From NCBI GenBank assembly GCA_027068235.1, contig JAMOUE010000138.1, positions 1 through 11,494 on the forward strand: DNA of 11,494 nt, written 5' to 3'. Source of the DNA: Deltaproteobacteria bacterium (GTDB lineage: Bacteria; Desulfobacterota; Dissulfuribacteria; Dissulfuribacterales; QOAL01). Shown one piece after another: positions 1 through 6,975 of the stretch. A program made the translations under genes and the position numbers. Within the stretch, counting starts at the first letter, position 1. Every line of letters starts with the position of its first letter. The notes beneath the pieces were generated by a model. It saw nothing but the letters and a program-made list of their open reading frames with translations, searched no databases and was not told the DNA's origin.

Positions 1-236
1 TCACCAGGGAAGGATGGGTGCTAAAACTTGAGCCAAAGGAACCCATTCCTCAACTTAAAAGGCTCAAACTTACTTTGGACAAAAACGACTTTCTTGTAAA
101 AAAGACAGAAATAGAAGATCAGATGGGAAGCACGACCTTAATAGTATTCAAGGAGATAAAGGTGAATCAGAACATTCCAAGAAAGTTGTTTCATTTCATA
201 CCTCCAAAGGACGTTGAAATCTTTACTGCAGGATAG
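1..236 (+). CDS. lolA: Outer-membrane lipoprotein carrier protein LolA, C-terminal fragment
   Basis: Partial gene, cut by the left window edge; the frame is open from base 3 (first full codon) to the TAG at 234-236, about 77 residues. LolA is the periplasmic chaperone that carries lipoproteins from the LolCDE transporter to LolB or the outer membrane. What is seen: a GWVLKLEPKEP strand near the start, a central DKNDFLVKKTEIEDQMGSTT stretch, and the closing IPRKLFHFIPPKDVEIF segment. This order (a 'W.L.L.PK' strand, 'D..G..T...F..I..N..IP...F.F.PP..V..') is typical of the end of the LolA beta-barrel. The GTG at 18 is internal and not a credible start, because family-like sequence continues upstream of it. 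The stop lies 12 bases before nadA, so the two are probably co-transcribed. LolA identity is moderately firm; the missing N-terminus would settle it. Confidence 0.75.
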   Translation, partial: TREGWVLKLEPKEPIPQLKRLKLTLDKNDFLVKKTEIEDQMGSTTLIVFKEIKVNQNIPRKLFHFIPPKDVEIFTAG

Positions 237-248
237 AGGTGTTTGAAC

Positions 249-1166
249 ATGGAAAATTCCCAGGAACTTACAAAGCAGATAAGAGAACTGGCAAGGGAGA
301 AAAATGCAATAATCCTTGCCCATAACTATCAGATACCAGAGGTTCAGGACCTTGCTGATTTGACAGGAGACTCCCTTGCCCTGAGCATTCAAGCGTCAAA
401 AACAGATGCGGATATAATCGTCTTTTGCGGGGTTCACTTCATGGCAGAAGCTGCAAGCATAGTATGCCCTGACAAAAAGGTTATCATACCCGTTAAAGAT
501 GCCGGATGTGCAATGGCAGATATGCTTACTGCAGATCAACTAAGGCAATTTAAAGAACAACATCCAGGTGTACCAGTTGTCACCTATGTTAACTCTTCTG
601 CAGAGGTTAAGGCAGAAAGCGATATCTGCTGCACATCAGCAAATGCCATACAGGTTGTCAAGTGGACAAAAAGCCCGCAAGTCATCATGACTCCAGACAG
701 AAACCTTGCTGCATGGGTCAGTCTGCATACCGACCAGACCATACACGCATGGAACGGATACTGCCCCATACATGACGAACTTAGCGTTGAAGCAGTGAAA
801 AAGGCTATAAAGGAACATCCAAATGCAGTGTTGATGGCGCACCCTGAATGTCCCAGGGCCGTCCTTGAGCTTGCACATGTTGTTAGAAGCACAAGTGGAA
901 TGCTCAAATATGCTGCAGAATCTAGCCATAAGGAATACATCGTGGCTACTGAAATAGGACTTTTACACCCTTTAGCCAAACAAAACCCTGGTAAAAAGTT
1001 TTATCCTGCCTCTCCCGATATGATATGTCAGGACATGAAAAAGACCGGACTCAAAGACATTTTGAAGGCACTAGAAAAAGAAGAACCAGTTGTAAAGGTA
1101 GAAGAAGAAATAAGAAAAAGGGCTTACAAGGCAGTTGAAAGGATGATGCAGGTTCCCAGAGATTAA
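249..1166 (+). CDS. nadA: Quinolinate synthase NadA
   Basis: 305 residues. NadA condenses iminoaspartate (from NadB) with dihydroxyacetone phosphate to quinolinate in de novo NAD synthesis, using an oxygen-sensitive [4Fe-4S] cluster in the cytoplasm. The three cluster cysteines of the family are visible: C87 in DAGCAMAD, C172 in NGYCPIHDEL and C260 in DMICQDMKK. Other family blocks include ILAHNYQIPEVQDLAD near the N-terminus, GDSLALS, VFCGVHFMAE, VVTYVNSSAEVKAESDICCTSANA, and HPECPRAV. The length matches the compact form found in Thermotoga and archaea. I chose ATG 249 over an in-frame TTG at 243 because AGAGG at 235-239 lies 9 bases before the ATG but only 3 before the TTG. It follows lolA closely; nadB and nadC are not in this window. 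The family call is very secure. Confidence 0.96.
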   Translation: MENSQELTKQIRELAREKNAIILAHNYQIPEVQDLADLTGDSLALSIQASKTDADIIVFCGVHFMAEAASIVCPDKKVIIPVKDAGCAMADMLTADQLRQFKEQHPGVPVVTYVNSSAEVKAESDICCTSANAIQVVKWTKSPQVIMTPDRNLAAWVSLHTDQTIHAWNGYCPIHDELSVEAVKKAIKEHPNAVLMAHPECPRAVLELAHVVRSTSGMLKYAAESSHKEYIVATEIGLLHPLAKQNPGKKFYPASPDMICQDMKKTGLKDILKALEKEEPVVKVEEEIRKRAYKAVERMMQVPRD

Positions 1167-1218
1167 TGTCTTTGAAAAAGTGGAGGGCTTTTTTACCCTT
1201 AATTGAGAATTTATTTAC

Positions 1219-1247
1219 TTGACTTAGAAAAGAAATGAATAGATAAT
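1219..1247 (+). promoter_or_regulatory. Sigma70-like promoter for the molybdoenzyme operon
   Basis: TTGACT at 1219-1224 (5 of 6 to the -35 consensus), a spacer of exactly 17 bases, and GATAAT at 1242-1247 (5 of 6 to the -10 consensus). It sits in the 145-base AT-rich gap between nadA and the molybdopterin oxidoreductase, with the start codon about 65 bases after the -10 box, leaving a leader of roughly 57 bases. No clear rho-independent terminator for nadA was seen upstream; a GGG..CCC pairing near 1185-1198 is too weak to call. Confidence 0.65.
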
Positions 1248-1311
1248 TTAAAGGTTAAAATTTCTGCCTTGATTTTTTCTAGTTGTTTTCAAATCAAAAA
1301 GGGAGGCGTTT

Positions 1312-3426
1312 ATGAAAAAGACAGTTTGGAGCATGTGTGGGATGTGTTCTGTCAGATGCCCCATCAAAGTTGAGGTTGAAGATGGACGGGTGACATGGAT
1401 AGAAGGCAATCCACACATACTAAAGGGGAGTCTTTGTGCAAAAGGTTCAGCAGGTGTAGCCCTTCATAAGGATCCCGAAAGACCGCAGCAGCCACTCATT
1501 AGAAGTGGAGGACGAGGGGCTGGCAAGTGGGAGCCTGTAAGTTGGTACACCGCTCTTGACTACGTTGCCGAAAAGATCGAGAAAATAAAGGATAAATATG
1601 GAGCAAAGGCAATCGTAATGAGTTGTAGGGGTGGGCCATGGCAGGATCTTATCAAGGCATTTTGTTACGCTATTGGTTCCCCAAACTTTACAAATCACGA
1701 TAGTGCCTGTGGGCGAAATGTTCATCACGCAAGCAAATCTGTTTATGGGTTGGGGAGAAAAGGTTTCATATATGATATAGCAAATGCCAAGCACCTTATC
1801 TGTTTTGGAAGAAACCTGCTTGCTTCTTTGAGGGTAGCCGAAGCAAATCAGGTAATGGACATGCTAGATAATGGTGGAAGCCTTACATACGTGGACGTTC
1901 GCCAGACATTAACAGGCATCAAGGCCACAAGATTCTTCCAGGTACGTCCAGGAACTGACTATGCCCTGGCCTTAGGCATGATCAACGAGGTGATAAAGCA
2001 AGAGGCCTATGACAAAGAATTTGTAGAGAAATACACGGTTGGCTTCGATGAGATGGCAGCCTTTGTTGAGCCTTACACTGCTGACTGGGCAGCAAAAGAG
2101 TGTGGTATAAAGGTCAAAAAGTTGAAAAATTTTGTATTGGAGATTGCCCAGCAAAGGCCAAAGGTTATATTCCATCCTGGCTGGATGCTCTCTCGTTACA
2201 AAGATTCTTACTATGCAAGCCGCTGCCTCCATATCCTCAATGTACTCATGGGTAATGTAGAGGTAGAAGGTGGCCAGCTCTTTCCAAAGGGGCCTGGTGA
2301 CTGTGGTGTAAAAGGACTAAGGACTTTCAGCTCCAATGTTGCAAAACCCGAGGAAAAAAGGGCAGATGGTGTTGGCTGGAAATATAAACATTTTGACAAG
2401 GGGCCAGGACTTTTTCATCTTTACTATGAGGCAATGACCACTGGTGAACCTTATCCTATAAAAGGCCTTATCTGCTACAGACACGATCCATTTAGCTGTT
2501 TTCCAGATGTAACCGCACAGAAAGAGGCCTTGGACAATTGCGAGTTACTGGTCTCCATCGATACCCACTATAGCGAATTTGGCTGGTACTGCGATGTCAT
2601 ACTGCCTGAGTCCATGTATCTAGAACGTGAAACCCCTGTTGCCACTCAAAAAGGTCTAAAACCAAGGTTCATCTATAGAGATAGGGCCATTGAGCCCAAA
2701 TACAACACCAAGCCATCTTGGGAAATACTAAAGATGTTGGCAGACAGGCTTGGATTTGGAGAACTGTTCCCATTTCATACTGCAGAAGACATGTGGAAGT
2801 GGCAGCTTGAGCCAACAGGCTATACCATTGATGACTTTCAGGAAAAAGGCTTTGTATCCCTTACAGACGAACCTATCATGTATGACAGGGACGATCTGGA
2901 CGGGAAATTCAAAACGGCTTCTGGCAAGATAGAATTCATCAATGAGACCTTGGAAGGGCTTGGAATTCCATCTTTTAAACCATATGAATCACCCAAAAAG
3001 CCGCCAAAGGGCAAATTCAGACTGGTATTTGGTAGAAGTCCTGTCCACGCCCATAGCCACACCATAAACAATCCGTTCCTCCACGAGCTGATGCCAGAAA
3101 ATACGCTTTGGATAAACAAACGGGTTGCAGTAAGGCTGGGTATCAATGATGGTGACTGGGTAGATGTTATAGGCGGTAGCCATATTGGAACAATCAGGGC
3201 CCATGTCACTGAATTTATACATCCAGAGGCGGTTTACACAGTTCATGGTTTTGGCCGACAAATTCCGCTTCAGAGCAGGGCCTATCATGCAGGCATGAGT
3301 GACCAAAAACTTCAGGAAGGGCTTTTGCTCATGATGGACGAGGCAGGTGGCGGGCTTTGCCTGTGTGAAAAATTTGTGACTGTACGCCGTAGCTCCAGGA
3401 ATCCAAGAAGGAGGGTAGAACTGTGA
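1312..3426 (+). CDS. PhsA/PsrA-like molybdopterin oxidoreductase catalytic subunit, no Tat signal
   Basis: 704 residues of the DMSO-reductase superfamily (bis-MGD cofactor plus one [4Fe-4S]). The N-terminal cluster motif is C9-x2-C12-x3-C16-x25-C42, followed by K44, the Lys typical of the formate dehydrogenase/Nap/Psr side of the family. The likely Mo ligand is C133 in HDSACGRNVHHASK; a Cys there fits thiosulfate/polysulfide reductase (PhsA/PsrA) relatives rather than Ser (DMSO reductase) or Asp (NarG). The C-terminal MGD-binding domain runs from about residue 560, and the closing MDEAGGGLCLCEKFVTVR resembles the PhsA/PsrA end. There is no twin-arginine signal peptide, so the enzyme should stay in the cytoplasm, unlike classical PhsA/PsrA. 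The SD GGGAGG (1301-1306) lies 5 bases before ATG. It overlaps its FeS partner by 4 bases. The substrate is unknown: sulfur compounds are favoured by family resemblance, but acetylene hydratase-like or other chemistry cannot be excluded. Confidence 0.85.
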   Translation: MKKTVWSMCGMCSVRCPIKVEVEDGRVTWIEGNPHILKGSLCAKGSAGVALHKDPERPQQPLIRSGGRGAGKWEPVSWYTALDYVAEKIEKIKDKYGAKAIVMSCRGGPWQDLIKAFCYAIGSPNFTNHDSACGRNVHHASKSVYGLGRKGFIYDIANAKHLICFGRNLLASLRVAEANQVMDMLDNGGSLTYVDVRQTLTGIKATRFFQVRPGTDYALALGMINEVIKQEAYDKEFVEKYTVGFDEMAAFVEPYTADWAAKECGIKVKKLKNFVLEIAQQRPKVIFHPGWMLSRYKDSYYASRCLHILNVLMGNVEVEGGQLFPKGPGDCGVKGLRTFSSNVAKPEEKRADGVGWKYKHFDKGPGLFHLYYEAMTTGEPYPIKGLICYRHDPFSCFPDVTAQKEALDNCELLVSIDTHYSEFGWYCDVILPESMYLERETPVATQKGLKPRFIYRDRAIEPKYNTKPSWEILKMLADRLGFGELFPFHTAEDMWKWQLEPTGYTIDDFQEKGFVSLTDEPIMYDRDDLDGKFKTASGKIEFINETLEGLGIPSFKPYESPKKPPKGKFRLVFGRSPVHAHSHTINNPFLHELMPENTLWINKRVAVRLGINDGDWVDVIGGSHIGTIRAHVTEFIHPEAVYTVHGFGRQIPLQSRAYHAGMSDQKLQEGLLLMMDEAGGGLCLCEKFVTVRRSSRNPRRRVEL
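3408..3415 (+). promoter_or_regulatory. Strong ribosome binding site inside the upstream gene
   Basis: AAGGAGGG lies 7 bases before a GTG start at 3423 and decides that start. It sits inside the last codons of the molybdopterin oxidoreductase, where it helps encode an Arg-Arg-Arg run in that protein's tail. The GTG overlaps the upstream TGA (GTGA), indicating translational coupling. Confidence 0.8.
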
Positions 3427-3875
3427 ACAAATATATGCTCTATCTCAATGCAAAGCGGTGCATAGGATGTCATGGATGTGAGATCCACTGTAAAGCCAAT
3501 AAAGACCTTCCAGTGGGTCCCATTCTTTGTGAAATATCACATGAACCATTAAAGTCGGTAAAAGGCGTTCCTAAGACGGAGTTCCTCTTCCGGTCATGTT
3601 ATCACTGTGAGGACCCGTACTGTGTGCCAATATGTCCCACTGGGGCCATGAAGAAGAGAGAAGATGGCATCGTCTATATAAAAGAAGACGAATGTATAGG
3701 CTGTATGGCCTGTGCCGGTGCATGTCCTTGGAATATTCCTCAGATAAATCCAGCAACAGGCAAGGCTGTAAAGTGTGATTACTGCATGGACAGGGTCGAT
3801 CAAGGCCTGAGGCCAGCTTGCGTAACAAAATGTACAACTAGGGCACTAAAGTTTGTAAATCTTCAGGTTATATAA
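3423..3875 (+). CDS. Four-cluster [4Fe-4S] electron-transfer subunit of the molybdoenzyme
   Basis: 150 residues in the DmsB/PhsB/PsrB family, which pass electrons between a molybdopterin catalytic subunit and a partner. Sixteen cysteines form four ligand groups: C13/16/19/23, C59/62/67/71 (CYHCEDPYCVPICP), C91/94/97/101 (CIGCMACAGACPW) and C118/121/133/137, plus an extra C36. This matches the usual four-cluster wiring. There is no signal peptide, as usual for these subunits, which normally leave the cell as hitchhikers on a Tat-signalled partner; here the partner also lacks a signal, so the pair should be cytoplasmic. GTG start chosen from the strong SD and the 4-base overlap with the catalytic gene. 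No NrfD/PsrC-type membrane anchor follows: the next feature is a hairpin and then an opposing gene. The protein is short for the family (commonly about 180-200 residues), ending soon after the last Cys group. Confidence 0.88.
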   Translation: MNKYMLYLNAKRCIGCHGCEIHCKANKDLPVGPILCEISHEPLKSVKGVPKTEFLFRSCYHCEDPYCVPICPTGAMKKREDGIVYIKEDECIGCMACAGACPWNIPQINPATGKAVKCDYCMDRVDQGLRPACVTKCTTRALKFVNLQVI

Positions 3876-3889
3876 ACTAGGCTGAAAAT

Positions 3890-3913
3890 AAGGGGCTAGG
3901 AGACTAGCCCCTT
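3890..3913. terminator. Bidirectional hairpin between convergent operons
   Basis: A perfect 10-bp stem, AAGGGGCTAG paired with CTAGCCCCTT, around a GAGA loop. Read on the - strand it is followed by TTATTTT, a usable U-rich tail for trmH; on the + strand the tail TTCTCTCC is poorer but it lies 14 bases after the ferredoxin stop. The stop codon of trmH (3904-3906) is part of the stem. Confidence 0.8.
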
Positions 3914-4605
3914 CTCTCCAACAATTCGTTTAATATTTGTTCTCCCCTTTTCAATGACTTTACATACCAAAGCGCCTCAAGCTCTTCGATTTCTTCATCT
4001 TTAAGACGCCACAATTGTGTAGGGAGTTCATCAATCTTTTTCCTAAGCTGATAAAGGAAAAGGGCTGCCGTCACAGATACATTTAGACTTTCAGTAAAGC
4101 CCTTCATTGGAATGTAAACAACGCTGTCGCACTGATTTCTAAGCCTGGGGTCCAGTCCATCCAATTCCTTTCCTAGAACAATAGCCACCCTGCCCTCTTT
4201 GATGTCCAAGTCATCTATACTTACAGATGTCTTCTGCTTGGTCTCAAGGGCCTTTTCAGGAGGATCTGCCGCAAGTATTCGATAACCATTTTCCTTTAGA
4301 ACATTAATGCAGTCGGAAATAGAGCTATACCTGTAGATGCTTATCCACTGCTGGGCTCCCATTGATACTCCATGAGTGGGCACAAAGCGGTTTTCAAGCT
4401 CTATTACATGAACGTCCTGAATGCCAAATGCCTCGCAACTTCTTACCACAGCACTCATGTTATGCTGATGGTAAAGGTCGTCCAATACTAAGGTGACGTA
4501 TTTGGTACGCCTTTCAAGAACGTACTTTATGCGCCTCCTTCTTTCAGAAGTAAGGAGGGGGGCAAGAAGTTCTTTTATCTTTTTAGCACTGGGCCTGTTT
4601 GGCAA
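3904..4605 (-). CDS. trmH: TrmH-like tRNA/rRNA 2'-O-ribose methyltransferase (SPOUT family)
   Basis: 233 residues, the usual TrmH length. Enzymes of this family methylate the 2'-OH of a tRNA or rRNA nucleotide with S-adenosylmethionine; TrmH itself acts on G18 of tRNA. The three SpoU motifs are present: motif 1 HNMSAVVRSCEAFG with N49 and catalytic R55, motif 2 LGKELDGL at 144-151, and motif 3 IPMKGFTESLNVSV from 165, which builds the trefoil-knot SAM site. The C-terminal tail is helical and charged, as in TrmH. The start is a TTG at 4605 that overlaps the end of pepF by 23 bases; GAGG on the - strand (4618-4615) lies 9 bases upstream, and no in-frame ATG occurs until inside motif 1. It is probably translated from the pepF message. 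TrmH rather than RlmB is favoured by size and lack of an N-terminal L30e-like domain, but the exact target nucleotide is inferred. Confidence 0.88.
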   Translation of the reverse strand: MPNRPSAKKIKELLAPLLTSERRRRIKYVLERRTKYVTLVLDDLYHQHNMSAVVRSCEAFGIQDVHVIELENRFVPTHGVSMGAQQWISIYRYSSISDCINVLKENGYRILAADPPEKALETKQKTSVSIDDLDIKEGRVAIVLGKELDGLDPRLRNQCDSVVYIPMKGFTESLNVSVTAALFLYQLRKKIDELPTQLWRLKDEEIEELEALWYVKSLKRGEQILNELLERRG

Positions 4606-6379
4606 GATCTTCTGCCTCTTGAACCATATTTTCTATTATCGACAGCCCCTTATGCCAAAACTGATGGTCGCCAAGGTCTATTCCAAAGGGCTGGAGTACC
4701 TCGTAGGGATCCTTGCTTCCACCTGACTTCAAAAGCTCTATATATTTTGGAGGAAAGCTCTCTCCCTCTTCTTGATAAAGCCCGTAAAGGGACAATACCA
4801 GGAGTTCGCCAAAGGCGTATGAATAGACATAACCAGGTACATGGAGAAAGTGTGAAATATAAGACCACCAAACCCTGTAGTTTTCTGTAAGTTTCACACT
4901 CTTTCTAAACATCTGCTGCTGTGTATCCATCCAATAGTCAGAGAATGTCTCAGGGGCAAGCTCACCTTCCCTGCGTCTGTGGTTATGGATGGCATCTTCA
5001 AAACGATTCATTGCTATCTGTCTGAAAACAGTTGCAAAAATGGACTCTATCTTTGCTGCAGTAAAACCTAGCTTTTCACGTGGATCTTGCAAGGTGTTGA
5101 GAATATCCTGAAAGACCAGCATCTCTCCAAATACAGAAGCAGTCTCAGCCAATGTAAGAGGGGTCTCCGCATTGAAATAGCCTTTTTCGGCAGCCAACAC
5201 CTGATGAACGCCATGGCCAAGCTCATGGGCAAGGGTCTCAACATCTCTAAGGGTGCCTGTGAAATTTACAAGTACGTAAGGATGAGCCGATGGAGTCACA
5301 GGATGGGCAAATGCACCGCCTGTTTTGCCAGGGAGTACAGGGGCATGTATCCACTTTTTTTCAAAGAAAAGGGCTGCTATCTCGGCAATCTCTTCTGAAA
5401 ACTTTCTAAATGAATTCAATACGATTTCTTTTGCCTCGTTCCACGATACCGTCCTTTGAGGCAGCCAAGGAAGAGGCGCATATCTGTCGTAATCAAGAAG
5501 TTCATCAAGGCCAAGAAGCCTTTTTTTAAGGAGATAAAAACGCTCAACAATATCATATCTTGAGGTGACAGAGTTGATCAGGGCATCAACTGTTTCATCC
5601 CTCAATTCGTTTGCAAGATTCATGGAGCTTATCCATTGAGGGTATTTTCTGAGTCTGTCCTCTATCATCTTATCTGCAAGAACCACGTTAAAAGTATGCG
5701 TAAATACAAGCAGTTCTTGCTTTAGCCCCTCAGTCAACTCCTTACTGGCCTGCTCTCGTATTTTTCTGTCAGGCATATAAAGATCCTTTAGTACCTCTTC
5801 TTGAGTCCTCTGGTTGGGACCATAGCGCTGATGTGCAAGGACTTTATCAAACAGATTTATCCAGCTAGAGCGTCCAACTGGGCTAAGTTCAGCAAGCAGC
5901 CGCTCCTCGGTCTCTGTAAGTAGATGCGGTTTGTATCTCCTTAATGATTTGAGGTAATGTCTGTAGTGTGAAAGGGCAGGATCATCCAGAAGCTCATTGG
6001 CCTTACTGTCAGGAAGATTTGCCCACTCCAGCTCAAAAAACACAAGCTCCTTGGAGATTTGGCTAGCCATCTCCTTGATCTTTTGCAGAAATGCCCCAGC
6101 CTCCGGATCGTTAGACTTGGTTGCAAAATTTAGGAATGCATAGGCACTCACCTTACCTAGACGTTCAGACAGGTTTTCTAGTCTTTTTACAAGTTCAAGG
6201 AACTCTTTGGCGTCCAATTCAGCAAGATGTCCTGAATATTTCTCTCTTATAGCGTTGGCCTCAGAGACACAAAAATCAAGATCCTTTTCAATCTGAGGAT
6301 CATGTGGATCTTTGTAAAGGTCTTCAAGTTGCCAAAGTACGTCACTTGCTCCAGTAATAAGGTTGAGATCTTTTTCCAT
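4583..6379 (-). CDS. pepF: Oligoendopeptidase F (M3B zinc metallopeptidase)
   Basis: 598 residues, close to the roughly 600 typical of PepF. M3B peptidases are cytoplasmic and cleave short oligopeptides inside a closed channel. The zinc site is HELGH (H385, E386, H389), with the third ligand likely E412 in TLAETASVFGE; the AHPVTPSAHPYVLVNF block before it and the RQIAMNRFE and HFLHVPGYVYSYAFG blocks after it are family features. The N-terminal half is helical with an oligopeptidase F pattern. I chose ATG 6379 over upstream ATGs at 6409 and 6412 because AGGAG (- strand, 6389-6385) lies 5 bases before it; this trims 11 residues unlike the family. There is no signal peptide. It is followed by trmH with a 23-base overlap, so the two form an operon. 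Its own promoter should lie in 6380-6563, where I see an inverted repeat but no confident -35/-10 pair. Confidence 0.93.
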   Translation of the reverse strand: MEKDLNLITGASDVLWQLEDLYKDPHDPQIEKDLDFCVSEANAIREKYSGHLAELDAKEFLELVKRLENLSERLGKVSAYAFLNFATKSNDPEAGAFLQKIKEMASQISKELVFFELEWANLPDSKANELLDDPALSHYRHYLKSLRRYKPHLLTETEERLLAELSPVGRSSWINLFDKVLAHQRYGPNQRTQEEVLKDLYMPDRKIREQASKELTEGLKQELLVFTHTFNVVLADKMIEDRLRKYPQWISSMNLANELRDETVDALINSVTSRYDIVERFYLLKKRLLGLDELLDYDRYAPLPWLPQRTVSWNEAKEIVLNSFRKFSEEIAEIAALFFEKKWIHAPVLPGKTGGAFAHPVTPSAHPYVLVNFTGTLRDVETLAHELGHGVHQVLAAEKGYFNAETPLTLAETASVFGEMLVFQDILNTLQDPREKLGFTAAKIESIFATVFRQIAMNRFEDAIHNHRRREGELAPETFSDYWMDTQQQMFRKSVKLTENYRVWWSYISHFLHVPGYVYSYAFGELLVLSLYGLYQEEGESFPPKYIELLKSGGSKDPYEVLQPFGIDLGDHQFWHKGLSIIENMVQEAEDLAKQAQC

Positions 6380-6469
6380 AGTTACTCCTGCCTTTTGTTG
6401 AGAGATCATCAAAAAAACGGCTTTACTTCTACGTTTTATGCAAATTGTCGTTGGAGTTTTAGACCCTAC

Positions 6470-6499
6470 GTAATGATATTACAATCGCCTTATCATTAC
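6470..6499. repeat. Perfect 9-bp inverted repeat upstream of pepF
   Basis: GTAATGATA (6470-6478) and TATCATTAC (6491-6499) are perfect inverted arms around a 12-base spacer, so the half-sites are 21 bases centre to centre, two helical turns. It lies 91 bases before the pepF start. The arms are AT-rich and no U-run follows, so an operator for a dimeric regulator is as likely as a hairpin in the leader. The rest of the 6413-6563 gap holds nothing else I can support. Confidence 0.4.
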
Positions 6500-6563
6500 A
6501 GGTGAAATAATTTTCTGCAATCTTTTATATTGTGGACCCTTTCCAAAAACCATAAAAGCCTTA

Positions 6564-6974
6564 TTATTTTGAGATTTTTGACTCTATTGTATTACCTGCT
6601 GCATCTTTATATCTCACTACGGATTGCAGTTTAGTAGGATCAATCTGTTTATCAAATTGCACAACAATCTTTGTAGCTCCAGGCTTTATATCCTTTAAGA
6701 GCCACTGCACCTGTCTTTTTTCTTGAGAAAATCTTGAATAGTTTGGTTCGGACTTTGTAATAGTAATTCCCTCAGGCAAGTCCATGGTTATTATGGCTGT
6801 TGATGGAGCAGGCTTTGTTACTTTTATATTAAGGCAGACAGTCTTTTCATCCTTTTGTTCGATGGTTCCCGTCATATCCGCTATGCCTGCCGTTGTGAAG
6901 ACATCAGCTATAGTAAACAAAAGCAAACACCATACAATACGAACAAAATAGTTAGACACGGATTTTTCCTCCAT
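6564..6974 (-). CDS. Small secreted protein with Ig-like (DUF11-like) domain, function unknown
   Basis: 136 residues. Residues 9-32 form a hydrophobic signal segment with likely cleavage near TAGIA-D, giving a periplasmic or exported mature protein of about 105 residues. The mature part is beta-rich and has the pattern of a DUF11/CARDB-type Ig-like fold: VTKPAPSTAIITMDLPEGI, then SEPNYS, then QVQWLLKDIKPGATKIVVQF. This segment resembles the periplasmic part of the gene immediately upstream (residues about 165-225), with LP/IP, P and W landmarks at similar spacing. The ATG starts one base after the upstream TGA and has no good SD of its own, so it is probably made by translational coupling. 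I recognise no enzyme motif. A single Cys (C47) remains in the mature part. Its pairing with the upstream membrane protein suggests a binding partner or soluble form of the same sensor domain; this is inference. Confidence 0.7.
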   Translation of the reverse strand: MEEKSVSNYFVRIVWCLLLFTIADVFTTAGIADMTGTIEQKDEKTVCLNIKVTKPAPSTAIITMDLPEGITITKSEPNYSRFSQEKRQVQWLLKDIKPGATKIVVQFDKQIDPTKLQSVVRYKDAAGNTIESKISK

Positions 6975-6975
6975 C

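Noticed and set aside
243..245. TTG start for nadA
   Set aside because: The SD is too close to this codon and well placed for ATG 249.
584..979. Reverse-strand open frames inside nadA
   Set aside because: They overlap a well-conserved gene, have no SD and give unrecognisable Cys/His-rich translations typical of shadows.
1185..1198. Terminator after nadA
   Set aside because: Only a 3-base GGG/CCC pairing around a T-run is present; too weak to call.
1312..3426. Acetylene hydratase or respiratory arsenate reductase as the specific identity
   Set aside because: Size and superfamily fit, but the end of the protein and Mo-ligand region look closer to PhsA/PsrA; no substrate is assigned.
6407..6412. 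Upstream ATGs as pepF start
   Set aside because: AGGAG at ideal spacing supports ATG 6379, and the added residues do not look family-like.
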